A stretch of 64,000 bases of DNA from Agromyces sp. LHK192 (GCF_004006235.1 NZ_CP034753.1:2356001-2420000); one strand, 5' to 3'; shown: positions 27,400-35,962, counted from the first letter of the stretch. Translations and numbers: made by a program. The notes: generated by a model not told the origin, from the sequence alone.

Positions 27400-28167
27400 G
27401 TGATCGAACTGAGGACCCCTGCAGAGATCGAGCAGATGCGCCCCGCCGGGCGATTCGTCGCGAGCGTGATCGAGGCGACCGCCGCGGCCGCGAAGGTCGG
27501 CGTCAACCTGCTCGAACTCGACGCCCTCGCGCACGAGATGATCCGCAAGGCGGGCGCGGAGAGCTGTTACATCGACTACCACCCCTCGTTCGGCGCGAGC
27601 CCGTTCGGCAAGGTGCTGTGCACCTCGGTCAACGACGCGGTGCTGCACGGCCTCCCCTTCGACTACACCCTCAAGGACGGCGACCTGCTCAGCGTGGACT
27701 TCGCCGCGTCCGTCGGCGGCTGGGTCTCCGACTCCGCGAAGTCGGTGGTCGTGGGCACGCCGCGCGACGAGGACCTCCGTCTGATCCGCACGACCGAGCG
27801 CGCACTCGATGCCGGCATCGCCGCCGCGAGGCCCGGCAACCGCATCGGCGACATCTCCCGCGCGATCGCGGACGTCGCGCGCGAACAGGGCTACTCCATC
27901 AACACGGACTTCGGCGGCCACGGCGTCGGCCGGACGATGCACGGCGACCCTCACGTGCCGAACAACGGTCGCCCCGGACGCGGGCTGCCGTTGCGGCCCG
28001 GACTCGTCATCGCGATCGAGCCGTGGTTCCTCGAGACCACCGACCGCATCTTCACCGACCCCGACGGGTGGACGCTTCGCAGCGCCGACGGTTCGCGCGG
28101 TGCGCACTCGGAGCACACGATCGCGATCACCGACGGCGATCCCCTGGTGCTCACCGCGCGCGGGTAG
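27400..28167 (+). CDS. map: Type I methionine aminopeptidase
   Basis: 255 residues. Removes initiator Met. All five metal ligands are visible in order: Asp in LLSVDFAASV, Asp in WVSDSAKSV, His in GGHGVGRTMHG, Glu in VIAIEPWFL and Glu in GAHSEHTIAIT. The substrate-binding His is in YIDYHPSFG. No N-terminal SH3-binding extension, so a class Ia-like length. GTG 27400 with a GAGGAAGG site. In many actinobacteria map sits beside adk/secY; its presence beside rplS/lepB is a lineage variation. Confidence 0.95.
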   Translation: MIELRTPAEIEQMRPAGRFVASVIEATAAAAKVGVNLLELDALAHEMIRKAGAESCYIDYHPSFGASPFGKVLCTSVNDAVLHGLPFDYTLKDGDLLSVDFAASVGGWVSDSAKSVVVGTPRDEDLRLIRTTERALDAGIAAARPGNRIGDISRAIADVAREQGYSINTDFGGHGVGRTMHGDPHVPNNGRPGRGLPLRPGLVIAIEPWFLETTDRIFTDPDGWTLRSADGSRGAHSEHTIAITDGDPLVLTARG

Positions 28168-28188
28168 GCGACCCGGCGCGACCCGGAA

Positions 28189-28542
28189 TCAGGCGGCTTC
28201 CTCGACCTCGATCTCGACCGCCCCGTCGACGACTCGCGTGCGGAACGCCTGCAGCGACAGCGACGGGTCGGTGTAGCACTCGCCGGTGACGAGGTCGTAC
28301 ACCTCCTTGTGGAGGGGCGAGGCGAGCGTGGGCCGGTCGCCCTTGGAACCGACGATGCCGCGGGCCATGACCGGCGAGCCCATGTGCGGGTCGATGTGGT
28401 CGACCGCGTACACCTCGTCCGGCCCGATCAGCACCACGGCGATCTGCCGGCCGCCGATGAGCGCGACCTCGCCCCAGAACGGTTCGAGGTCGCTCGTGTC
28501 GCACACGCGGACCCAGGTCGTCGTTCCAGCCAGGAGTGTCAT
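28189..28542 (-). CDS. nirD: Nitrite reductase (NADH) small subunit
   Basis: 117 residues with the Rieske-like fold of NirD: WVRVCDTSDLEPFWGEVALI, GRQIAVVLIGPDEVYAVDHI, ASPLHKEVYDLVTGECYTD. The Cys-x-His pairs of true Rieske proteins are absent, as expected for NirD, so no 2Fe-2S cluster is bound. It partners NirB. Unusually, it is encoded divergently from nirB rather than downstream of it. ATG 28542 follows GAGGAAGG. A GlnR-like box lies 68 bases upstream. Confidence 0.92.
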   Translation of the reverse strand: MTLLAGTTTWVRVCDTSDLEPFWGEVALIGGRQIAVVLIGPDEVYAVDHIDPHMGSPVMARGIVGSKGDRPTLASPLHKEVYDLVTGECYTDPSLSLQAFRTRVVDGAVEIEVEEAA

Positions 28543-28609
28543 CGGCGTTCACCTTCCTCTTGTCCGAGCGACGCTACCCACGCGATGTTTCGGCAGCGCG
28601 GTCGCCGGT

Positions 28610-28625
28610 GTTTCCGCTCGGTCAA
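28610..28625 (-). promoter_or_regulatory. GlnR-like box facing nirD
   Basis: On the minus strand TTGAC, six bases, GAAAC; compare the Streptomyces GlnR consensus gTnAc-n6-GaAAc (one mismatch). A further GTTTC lies at 28587-28591. Confidence 0.45.
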
Positions 28626-28674
28626 ACCCTCCTCACATCACCCCTCGGTCGATGTGCGCTCACGGACGGGTGAG

Positions 28675-28701
28675 GTTACCCCGGCGTAATCTCGCCGAAA
28701 C
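28675..28701 (+). promoter_or_regulatory. GlnR-like triple half-site facing nirB
   Basis: GTTAC at 28675, GTAAT at 28686 and GAAAC at 28697, each starting exactly 11 bases (about one helical turn) after the previous one, 43-69 bases before the nirB start. Fits the gTnAc/GaAAc half-sites of the nitrogen regulator GlnR. Confidence 0.55.
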
Positions 28702-28743
28702 CGCCCCGCCCTAAGCTCGCCGCATTCGAGAGCTGGAGGACCC

Positions 28744-31359
28744 ATGACCGAGCGCGCCGTGTCGGCCGAAACCCCCGACACCGAAGACGTCCGCCAGGTA
28801 CTGGTGGTCGGCGCGGGCCCCGCGGCCCACCGCCTGGCCGACAGCCTGCACCAGCGCGACACCGAGCGCCGACTCCGTGTGACGGTGGTCGGCGAGGAGA
28901 CCTGGCAGCCCTACGACCGCGTCGCCCTGAGCACCCGCCTCGACGGCGGAGCCGACCTGACCCTCGAGCCGGCGGGCGTGTGGGGCGATGACCACATCCG
29001 CCTCGTGCTCGGCGAGCGGGTCGTCGAGATCGACCACGCCGCGCGCACGGCGACGACCGATGCCGGCCGGGTGCTGGTGTGGGACGACCTGGTGCTCGCC
29101 ACCGGATCGAGCGCGCCGGTCCCCGAGATCGACGGCCACGAGCACGCCCGCGTGTACCGGACTATCGACGACGTCGATCGGATCGTCGCGGAGGCCGCCT
29201 CCCTCGCCGACGAGCACGGGCGCCCGGCCAAGGTCCTGGTCGCCGGAGGCGGCCTGCTCGGCCTCGAGGCGGCCGGCGGTCTCGCCCGCCTCGGCGCCGA
29301 CTCCGCGGTCGTGCACTCCGGCGGCTGGCTCATGTCCGCCCAGCTCGACGAGGGCGCCGGCCGGGCCCTGGGGCGGATCATCTCGGGCCAGGGCATCGCC
29401 CTGCACCTGGGCACGCGCCCCCAGCGCATCCACGTGGATGGCGGCCGGGTGACCGGGGTCGGCTTCACCAACAGCCAGCGCATCGACGCGGACCTCGTGA
29501 TCTTCGCCATCGGCATCCGCGCGCGCGACGAGCTCGGCGCCGCGATGGGCCTCGAGCTCGGCCCGCGCGGCGGCGTCGAGATCGACACCGCGTGCCGCGC
29601 ATCGCTGCCCGGCGTGTGGGCGATCGGCGAGGTCGCGAGCTTCGAGGGCCGCTGCACCGGGCTCGTCGCCCCGGCGAACGCCATGGCGGAGGTCGTCGCC
29701 GACCGCCTGCTCGGCGGGCTCGCCGAGTTCACCACGGTCGACGACGCGACCAAGCTCAAGCTGTCGGGCGTGGACGTGGCGAGCTTCGGCGACGCGCTCG
29801 CGAAGGCCGACGGCGCGCTCGAGATCGTGTACGCCGACCCCGCCCGGGGCATGTACCAGAAGCTCGTCATGACCGACGACGCGAAGACCCTGCTCGGCGG
29901 CATCTTCGTCGGCGACGCCTCGCCGTACGCCTCGCTCCGCCCGCTCCTCGGCACCGAGCTCTCGAGCGAGCCGGCCGCCTACCTGTCGGCGAGCGGGATG
30001 GAGCCGCCCGCCGGCGACGACCTCCCCGAGTCGGCACTCGTGTGCGCCTGCAACAACGTCAGCGCCGGCAGCATCCGGGACGCGATCAACGGCGTGCACG
30101 ACGACGCCTGTACCGAGCTCGGTCCGCTGAAGGCGTGCACCCGCGCGGGCACCCAGTGCGGCTCCTGCGTGCCGCTGGTCAAGAAGATCCTCGAGGGCGA
30201 GCTGGCGAAGTCGGGCATCGAGATGTCCCGCGCGCTGTGCGAGCACTTCGACCTGAGCCGGCAGGAGCTCTTCGAGTCGGTGCGCGTGCTCGGACTCACG
30301 AGCTTCGAGGAGATCCTCGCCCGGTTCGGCCGCGGGCTCGGCTGCGACGTCTGCAAGCCGGTCGTCGGATCGATCCTCGCGACGCAGCAGGGGTCCTACA
30401 TCCTCGACGGCGGCCGCGGCGCCCTGCAGGACACGAACGACCGCGCCATGGCGAACATGCAGAAGGACGGCACCTACTCGGTCGTCCCGCGCATCCCGGC
30501 CGGGGAGATCACGCCCGAGAAGCTCGCCGCGATCGCGGACGTCGCGATGGAGTTCGGGCTCTACACGAAGATCACCGGAGGCCAGCGGATCGACCTGTTC
30601 GGTGCACGCCTCGACCAGTTGCCCGACATCTGGAGGAAGCTCGTCGACGCCGGCTTCGAGTCGGGCCAGGCGTACGGCAAGGCGCTTCGCAACGTGAAGA
30701 GCTGCGTCGGTTCGACGTGGTGCCGGTACGGCGTGCAGGACTCGGTCGGCATGGCGGTGCAACTCGAGCTGCGCTACCGCGGCCTGCGTTCCCCGCACAA
30801 GCTCAAGTTCGGCGTGAGCGGGTGCGCCCGCGAGTGCGCCGAGGCGCGCGGCAAGGACGTCGGCGTCATCGCGACGGACCAGGGCTGGAACATGTACGTC
30901 GGCGGCAACGGCGGGTTCCAGCCGGCGCACGCGCAGCTCCTCGCGAGCGACCTCGACGACGAGACCCTGCTGAAGTACATCGACCGCTACATCATGTACT
31001 ACGTGCGCACGGCCGACCGCCTGCAGCGGACGGCCAGATGGATGGAGGACATCGAGGGCGGCATCGACCACGTCCGCGACGTCGTGGTCAACGACTCGCT
31101 CGGACTCGCCGAGGAGCTGGAGGCCGCGATGAGCCGCCACGTCGACACGTACGAGGACGAGTGGGCGGCGACCCTCGCCGACCCCGAGCGTCTGCGTCGG
31201 TTCCGTTCCTTCGTGAATGCGCCGAACACGCCCGACCCGTCGATCGCACGCGTCCCGGAGCGCGACCAGTTCCGGCCGGCGACCGCCGAGGAGCGGGCCG
31301 ACGGCCGCGCAGTCCTGCTCGCAGGCGCCACGATCCCGGTCCGCGGGAGGGACGAATGA
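28744..31359 (+). CDS. nirB: Nitrite reductase (NAD(P)H) large subunit
   Basis: 871 residues. Six-electron reduction of nitrite to ammonium in the cytoplasm. Order: FAD domain (VVGAGPAAHRLADSL), NAD domain (VAGGGLLGLEAAGGLARLG), BFD-like 2Fe-2S region (CACNNVS ... CTRAGTQCGSCVPLV, about 437-480), a short CDVCKP motif, then two sulfite/nitrite reductase repeats with the 4Fe-4S-siroheme ligands CVGSTWC (C-x5-C) and CARECAE (C-x3-C). Length and order are those of actinobacterial NirB. The end overlaps cobA by ATGA, coupling the enzyme to synthesis of its own cofactor. Confidence 0.97.
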   Translation: MTERAVSAETPDTEDVRQVLVVGAGPAAHRLADSLHQRDTERRLRVTVVGEETWQPYDRVALSTRLDGGADLTLEPAGVWGDDHIRLVLGERVVEIDHAARTATTDAGRVLVWDDLVLATGSSAPVPEIDGHEHARVYRTIDDVDRIVAEAASLADEHGRPAKVLVAGGGLLGLEAAGGLARLGADSAVVHSGGWLMSAQLDEGAGRALGRIISGQGIALHLGTRPQRIHVDGGRVTGVGFTNSQRIDADLVIFAIGIRARDELGAAMGLELGPRGGVEIDTACRASLPGVWAIGEVASFEGRCTGLVAPANAMAEVVADRLLGGLAEFTTVDDATKLKLSGVDVASFGDALAKADGALEIVYADPARGMYQKLVMTDDAKTLLGGIFVGDASPYASLRPLLGTELSSEPAAYLSASGMEPPAGDDLPESALVCACNNVSAGSIRDAINGVHDDACTELGPLKACTRAGTQCGSCVPLVKKILEGELAKSGIEMSRALCEHFDLSRQELFESVRVLGLTSFEEILARFGRGLGCDVCKPVVGSILATQQGSYILDGGRGALQDTNDRAMANMQKDGTYSVVPRIPAGEITPEKLAAIADVAMEFGLYTKITGGQRIDLFGARLDQLPDIWRKLVDAGFESGQAYGKALRNVKSCVGSTWCRYGVQDSVGMAVQLELRYRGLRSPHKLKFGVSGCARECAEARGKDVGVIATDQGWNMYVGGNGGFQPAHAQLLASDLDDETLLKYIDRYIMYYVRTADRLQRTARWMEDIEGGIDHVRDVVVNDSLGLAEELEAAMSRHVDTYEDEWAATLADPERLRRFRSFVNAPNTPDPSIARVPERDQFRPATAEERADGRAVLLAGATIPVRGRDE

Positions 31360-32162
31360 GCGCCATCGGCGACCCGCGTGGCGGCCGGGTCACCCTCATC
31401 GGCGGCGGACCCGGTGCCGACGACCTGCTGACCCTGCGCGCCGTGAGGGCCTTGGGCAGCGCCGACGTCGTGCTGTACGACCGGCTCGCACCGCACGCCC
31501 TGCTGCACGAGTTCGCGCCCCGGGCCGAGCACATCGACGTCGGCAAGACGCCGGGGCACCATGCCCTCCCCCAGTCGGGCATCGAGGCGCTCATGGTCGA
31601 GAAGGCCCTGGGCGGCGCGCACGTCGTGCGACTCAAGGGGGGCGACCCCTACGTGCTCGGTCGTGGTGGCGAGGAGGTGCTCGCCTGCCATCGCGCCGGA
31701 CTCCCCGTCGAGGTCGTTCCCGGCGTCACCAGCGCGATCGCCGCGCCGTCGGCCGCGGGGATCCCGCTCACGCATCGCGGCGTGTCGACGATGTTCACCG
31801 TCGTGTCCGGTCACGCACCGCTCGACGACGACACGTTGCGCCACCTGGCGGGCCTCGGCGCGCTCGGCGGGACGATCGTGATCCTCATGGGCGTGGCGAA
31901 CCTGCCGCAGATCACGGCGGGGCTGGCGCGGCACGGGCTCGCGGCCGACCTGCCCGTCGCCGTCGTCGAGCGAGGATTCCAGCCAGGCCAGCGCACCACG
32001 GTCTCGCAGCTCGGCGGCATCGTCGTGGCGGCCCACCGCGCGGGTGCCGAGTCCCCCGCCGTCATCGTGGTCGGCGAGGTCGTGCGCCTCGCGCACGACG
32101 GCGACCTGAGCGCGCAGGGACTCATGGACCGCGCGGCCCGGCTGACGGCGATGGACGCATGA
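31356..32162 (+). CDS. cobA: Uroporphyrinogen-III C-methyltransferase (SUMT)
   Basis: 268 residues. Uses two SAM to make precorrin-2, the first step toward siroheme. Family motifs: VTLIGGGPGADDLLTLRAVR, VVLYDRLAPHALL, VRLKGGDPYVLGRGGEE (the GGDPxxxGRGxEE signature), VVPGVTSAIAAPSAAGIPLT and VVVGEVVRLA. A stand-alone methyltransferase domain; the CysG-type dehydrogenase/chelatase part is absent, and chelation is probably supplied by the CbiX-like gene at 35044. The dehydrogenase step is not seen in the window. ATG 31356 with GGGAGGGA; overlaps nirB and hemD. Confidence 0.95.
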   Translation: MSAIGDPRGGRVTLIGGGPGADDLLTLRAVRALGSADVVLYDRLAPHALLHEFAPRAEHIDVGKTPGHHALPQSGIEALMVEKALGGAHVVRLKGGDPYVLGRGGEEVLACHRAGLPVEVVPGVTSAIAAPSAAGIPLTHRGVSTMFTVVSGHAPLDDDTLRHLAGLGALGGTIVILMGVANLPQITAGLARHGLAADLPVAVVERGFQPGQRTTVSQLGGIVVAAHRAGAESPAVIVVGEVVRLAHDGDLSAQGLMDRAARLTAMDA

Positions 32163-33292
32163 CCGTGGTGCTGGATCCGGTCGCGCCGGGGTTCCGGCCC
32201 GATCAGCTCGAGGGGTTCCGGATCGGCGTGACGAGCGACCGGCGTTCGGCCGACCTCATCGACGCCCTCGAGCGTCGCGGCGCCCAGGTGCTGCACGCGC
32301 CGACCCTGCGCATCGCGAACGCGCGCGTCGACGATCCCGTCATCTCCGACACGCGGGAGATCATCGAGGCGAAGCCCGACGTGCTGCTGGCGACCACGGC
32401 CTACGGCGTGCGGCGCTGGTTCGAGGTCGCCGATGCGGCGGGCCTCGGCGAGGCGCTCGTCGACACGCTCTCGACGAGCGCCATCCTCGTGCGCGGGCCG
32501 AAGGCCCGCGGCGGCATCCGCGCAGCCGGTCTCAACGACGTCGGCATGAGCCCGCACGAGACGACCGAGTCGCTCATCGACACGGTGCTCGAGCAGTACC
32601 CGTCGGGTCTGACGATCGCGGTGCAGATGCACGGATTCCTCGACCCGGGCCAGCTCGACCGGCTGCGCGAGGCGCACGCCCGCGTGCTCACCGTCGAGCC
32701 CTACCGGTGGACCCTCCCGGACGACGCGGACGAGCGGGTGGGCCGGCTGATCGATGCGATCCGCCTGCGCACAGTCGACTGCGTCACGTTCACGAGTGCA
32801 CCCGCGGTGCACGCGCTGTTCGCCGCGGCCGAGGCCGTCGGCTCCGGCGAGGAGATCATCGACGCGATGCGCGGCCCCGTGGTCGCCGCCGCGGTCGGCC
32901 CGGTCACGGCGCAGCCGCTGATCGATGCCGGCATCGATCCGATCCAGCCCGACCGGTTCCGGATGGGGGCGCTGATCCGCCTGGTCTGCGAGCACCTCGA
33001 GCAGCACCGCGTCGACCGCCTCGTCACCCGCGCGGGACCGGTGGTGCTGCGCGGCAGCGTCGTCGAGGTCGCCGGCCGCAGGATCGCCCTCGCTCCGGCC
33101 GGCCTCACGATCCTGCGCACGCTGGTCGACGCAAACGGTTCGGTCGTCTCCCGCGAGCAGCTCGTGCGGGCCCTGCCGGGCACGTGCGACGAGCACGCCC
33201 TCGAGGTCGCGATGAGCCGGCTCCGGCAGACGATCGGCGTGCCGGGTGTCATCGCCACCGTGGTGAAGCGCGGGTACCGGGTGGACGTCTGA
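32159..33292 (+). CDS. hemD: Uroporphyrinogen-III synthase fused to a winged-helix DNA-binding domain
   Basis: 377 residues. N-terminal HemD-like domain (about 15-275: FRIGVTSDRRSADLIDALER, LLATTAYGVRRWFEVAD, VDCVTFTSAPAVHALFAAAE, VVAAAVGPVTAQPLIDAGI). The C-terminal ~85 residues (LRGSVVEVAGRRIALAPAG, LTILRTLVDANGSVVSREQL, EVAMSRLRQTIG, VVKRGYRVDV) are an OmpR/PhoB-type winged helix. The same fusion is known in mycobacteria (Rv0260c type) and other actinobacteria, where it accompanies nitrate/nitrite genes. It may be an enzyme, a tetrapyrrole-sensing regulator, or both. Overlaps cobA by ATGA. Confidence 0.9.
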   Translation: MTVVLDPVAPGFRPDQLEGFRIGVTSDRRSADLIDALERRGAQVLHAPTLRIANARVDDPVISDTREIIEAKPDVLLATTAYGVRRWFEVADAAGLGEALVDTLSTSAILVRGPKARGGIRAAGLNDVGMSPHETTESLIDTVLEQYPSGLTIAVQMHGFLDPGQLDRLREAHARVLTVEPYRWTLPDDADERVGRLIDAIRLRTVDCVTFTSAPAVHALFAAAEAVGSGEEIIDAMRGPVVAAAVGPVTAQPLIDAGIDPIQPDRFRMGALIRLVCEHLEQHRVDRLVTRAGPVVLRGSVVEVAGRRIALAPAGLTILRTLVDANGSVVSREQLVRALPGTCDEHALEVAMSRLRQTIGVPGVIATVVKRGYRVDV

Positions 33293-33374
33293 GGATGCCG
33301 CCTGCCGCCCGGCACGCCGCCCTGGACGGCCTCACACCGGCCGCGCCGATGCGTGAGCAGAACGCGACAGATCG

Positions 33375-33401
33375 TTTACGACCGGCACGATCCGCAGAAA
33401 C
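33375..33401 (+). promoter_or_regulatory. Candidate GlnR-like box upstream of narK
   Basis: TTTAC at 33375 and GAAAC at 33397, 22 bases apart, with a poorly matching middle site; GTAAC follows at 33411. Weaker than the nirB box but with the same spacing. It ends 54 bases before the narK start. Confidence 0.4.
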
Positions 33402-33455
33402 ACCGGCCTCGTAACTTCGGCAGGAGACCACCACTGGACCGCACCGGAGGACCTG

Positions 33456-34886
33456 ATGACCGACACCGTGAACGACGTCCGAGACGCCCCCGCGTCATCC
33501 GCAGCCGTGACGTCGGGCGCTGCCCCGACGACGGGCACCCCTGAGCTCACGCACCGCCCGGGCCGCTGGATCGACGGCTGGGATCCCGAGAACCGCGACC
33601 AGTGGGAGCGCGTCGGCCGCTCGATCGCCAAGCGCAACCTCGGCTGGTCGATCTTCGCCGAGTTCCTCGGCTTCGTCGTCTGGCAGCTCTGGAGCATCGT
33701 CGCCGTCATGCTGCCCGCCGCGGGCTTCCAGCTCGAGACGAGCCAGATCTTCTGGCTCATCTCGATCCCGAGCCTCGTCGGAGCGACCCTTCGGATCCCA
33801 TACTCCTTCGTGGTCGCGAAGTTCGGCGGCCGCAACTGGACGATCGTCTCCGCGGCGCTCCTGCTGATCCCGACGATCGCGATGGCCGTCTGCGTCGGCA
33901 ACCCCGACACGCCGTTCGGCGTGCTCCTCCTGGTCGCCGCGCTCGCCGGCTTCGGCGGCGGCAACTTCGCGAGCTCGATGTCGAACATCACCTTCTTCTA
34001 CCCGCAGCGCGAGAAGGGCTGGGCACTCGGCCTCAACGCGGCCGGCGGGAACATCGGCGCTTCGGTGGCGCAGTTCGCCGTGCCGATCGTCGTCACCGTG
34101 GGCGCTGCGACCACGATGAACCTTCCGTGGGCCGGCTGGATCTGGGTGCCGCTCATCCTCGTCGCGATGTTCGGTGCGTTCCGGTACATGGACAACCTGT
34201 CCAACGCGAAGGCGGACCTCGCCGGCTCGGCGGCGGCCCTCAAGGAGCCGCACCTCTGGATCATGTCGCTGCTCTACATCGGCACGTTCGGCTCGTTCAT
34301 CGGCTTCGCGAGCGTCTTCCCGAAGCTCATCGCCGACCAGTTCCCGGAGTTCAGCACGTTCGCCGTCGGCGGCGCATCCATCTCGCTCGCGTTCCTCGGT
34401 GCGCTGGTCGGGTCGCTCTCCCGCCCGTACGGCGGCCGGCTCTCCGACCGCTTCGGCGGAGCACGGATCACCATGTGCGCATTCGCCGCGATGGCGCTGA
34501 TCACGACCGGTGTGATCCTGACACTGCCGATGGGCAACTTCTGGATCTTCCTGGTCGGCTTCCTCCTGCTGTTCGCCACGGCCGGCATCGGCAACGGTTC
34601 CACCTACCGCATGGTGCCCGTGGTGTTCTCGGTGCGGGGCGGCGGCGAGGCGAGCCGCGGCGGCGACGTCTCGACGCAGCGGAAGGCGGCGGCGGCGCTC
34701 GGCCTGATCTCCGCGATCGGCGCGTACGGCGGCTTCCTCATCCCCCAGGCTCTCAGCCTCTCGTTCCAGGGCACGGGCGCGTACACGAGCGCATTCCTCG
34801 TCTTCATCGGCGTCTACGTGGCGCTGCTCCTGCTGACCTGGGCCGTCTACGTCCGCGGTGCGGTCGCTCGGGCGGGCAAGATCTGA
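33456..34886 (+). CDS. narK: Nitrate/nitrite transporter, major facilitator superfamily
   Basis: 476 residues, twelve predicted transmembrane helices after a ~55-residue hydrophilic N-terminus. The nitrate signature is clear: AGFGGGNFASSMSNITFF in the first half and FATAGIGNGSTYRMVP in the second, each with the Gly-rich run of NarK/NasA proteins; conserved Arg residues in GATLRIPYSF and GSLSRPYGGRLSD are the expected anion ligands. Probably imports nitrate or nitrite for NirBD. ATG 33456 has GGAGG. Two hairpins follow it. No nitrate reductase gene is in the window. Confidence 0.95.
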   Translation: MTDTVNDVRDAPASSAAVTSGAAPTTGTPELTHRPGRWIDGWDPENRDQWERVGRSIAKRNLGWSIFAEFLGFVVWQLWSIVAVMLPAAGFQLETSQIFWLISIPSLVGATLRIPYSFVVAKFGGRNWTIVSAALLLIPTIAMAVCVGNPDTPFGVLLLVAALAGFGGGNFASSMSNITFFYPQREKGWALGLNAAGGNIGASVAQFAVPIVVTVGAATTMNLPWAGWIWVPLILVAMFGAFRYMDNLSNAKADLAGSAAALKEPHLWIMSLLYIGTFGSFIGFASVFPKLIADQFPEFSTFAVGGASISLAFLGALVGSLSRPYGGRLSDRFGGARITMCAFAAMALITTGVILTLPMGNFWIFLVGFLLLFATAGIGNGSTYRMVPVVFSVRGGGEASRGGDVSTQRKAAAALGLISAIGAYGGFLIPQALSLSFQGTGAYTSAFLVFIGVYVALLLLTWAVYVRGAVARAGKI

Positions 34887-34893
34887 GGATCGG

Positions 34894-34921
34894 TTCGGAT
34901 GCCTCCCCGGAGGCATCCGAA
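34894..34921 (+). terminator. First terminator after narK
   Basis: A 12-13-bp perfect inverted repeat, 34894-34906 with 34909-34921, made of GGATGCC facing GGCATCC. It begins eight bases after the narK stop. Confidence 0.75.
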
Positions 34922-34931
34922 CGCGATCACG

Positions 34932-34962
34932 GCGGTGGATGCCTCGACGGGGCATCCACCGC
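34932..34962 (+). terminator. Second terminator after narK
   Basis: A 12-bp perfect stem, 34932-34943 with 34951-34962, seven-base loop, again formed by GGATGCC and GGCATCC. Confidence 0.7.
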
Positions 34963-35043
34963 TTCGTCGTGCGGACACGGATACCGGCACAGAAGGGTCT
35001 CGGTGCGGGTGGGGGCGGTACGGTGTCGAGGCTCAGGCGGACC

Positions 35044-35826
35044 TCAGCCGCGAGCGAGGTACTCCTGCTCCTCCGCGATCGCGTCGGCGCGGTCGAGGAC
35101 GAGCCGGACGAGCGCGTCGTCCGCAGCCTCGCCCGGCAGGAGCAGCGGGTCGGCGATCACGTCGGCTCCGGCGACGATCGCCGCGTCGTAGAAGGTGCCC
35201 GGGGCGAGCAGGTAGGTCGCGACGTGCACCTTCGTGCCGGGGTGCACGGCCCGGAGCATCTCGATCGCGTCGGGCAGGCGGGGAATCGCCGCGGCGATGA
35301 AGCCCACCGTGACGGCGCGGCCGATCCGGGCACCGAGCAGGCGCGCGGTCTCGAAGCACTCGCGCACCGCACGCGGGTCGTTCGACCCGGCGGCGGCGAG
35401 CACGACGCACACGTCATCGTCGTCGTCGATCGGGCCGAGCCGACGCTCGAGGACCTCGACGATCCGCTCGTCGGGTCCCAGCGGGTCGGCCAGCGACGCG
35501 CCGGCGACCGGAAGCCGCTCGAGGCCCCGGGCGAGGCCGGTGCGCACGTGGTAGCCGGCGGACAGCACGAGCGGCACGATGATCGCCCGCGGGTCGGAGA
35601 CCGCCTCCGCGAGCGACGTGGCGAGGTCGCTGTGCTGTGCGTCCACGAACGTGATCGACACGTCGGCTTCCGGGCGGGCCCGGACGACGCCGTCGACGAG
35701 GTGCATGATCGCCTCGCGGTTGGCCGGCGATGGCACCCCGTGGGTCACGGCGACGAGCCGCAGCGGACGGAACTCGTAACTGTCCGCCTCGACGGTGACC
35801 TGGGAACTCGACGAATCGACCGCCAC
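35044..35826 (-). CDS. CbiX-like sirohydrochlorin chelatase
   Basis: 260 residues of the CbiX/SirB chelatase family: RPLRLVAVTHGVPSPANREA with the active-site His, a second in VPLVLSAGYHVRTGLARGL, and the repeat-like second half (VVLAAAGSNDPRAVRECFE, VHVATYLLAPGTFYDAAIV). Two related halves, the long type. Expected to insert Fe2+ into sirohydrochlorin, giving the siroheme that NirB needs; cobalt chelation cannot be excluded. GTG 35826 is chosen because GGAG lies six bases upstream; a longer open frame to 36036 is not supported and would run through the GlnR-like sites. Confidence 0.87.
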   Translation of the reverse strand: MAVDSSSSQVTVEADSYEFRPLRLVAVTHGVPSPANREAIMHLVDGVVRARPEADVSITFVDAQHSDLATSLAEAVSDPRAIIVPLVLSAGYHVRTGLARGLERLPVAGASLADPLGPDERIVEVLERRLGPIDDDDDVCVVLAAAGSNDPRAVRECFETARLLGARIGRAVTVGFIAAAIPRLPDAIEMLRAVHPGTKVHVATYLLAPGTFYDAAIVAGADVIADPLLLPGEAADDALVRLVLDRADAIAEEQEYLARG

Positions 35827-35863
35827 GTGTAACTCCGCCTTCCGACCGGGCGAACCCTTCGCC

Positions 35864-35912
35864 GTTTCGACGGTACGAACGACGTGTTTCGGAAGCTGCG
35901 CGGAGGTGTTTC
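35864..35912 (-). promoter_or_regulatory. Three GAAAC half-sites at exact 22-base spacing before cbiX-like gene
   Basis: GTTTC on the plus strand (GAAAC on the coding strand) at 35864, 35886 and 35908; intervals are exactly 17 bases between half-sites. Two helical turns apart, on one face of the DNA, 38-86 bases upstream of the start. Best read as a GlnR-type operator array. Confidence 0.55.
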
Positions 35913-35962
35913 CGGGACGTGAAGTCTCCCTCACGCCGCTTGCGGCGACGGGTGGGAGCCGG

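Noticed and set aside
28543..28743. Riboswitch in the nirD-nirB intergenic region
   Set aside because: No conserved cobalamin or other riboswitch core is visible; the ordered TTAC/GAAAC half-sites explain regulation better.
28711..31140. 809-codon minus-strand frame across nirB
   Set aside because: The plus strand encodes a complete NirB with all cofactor motifs; the antisense frame is compositional.
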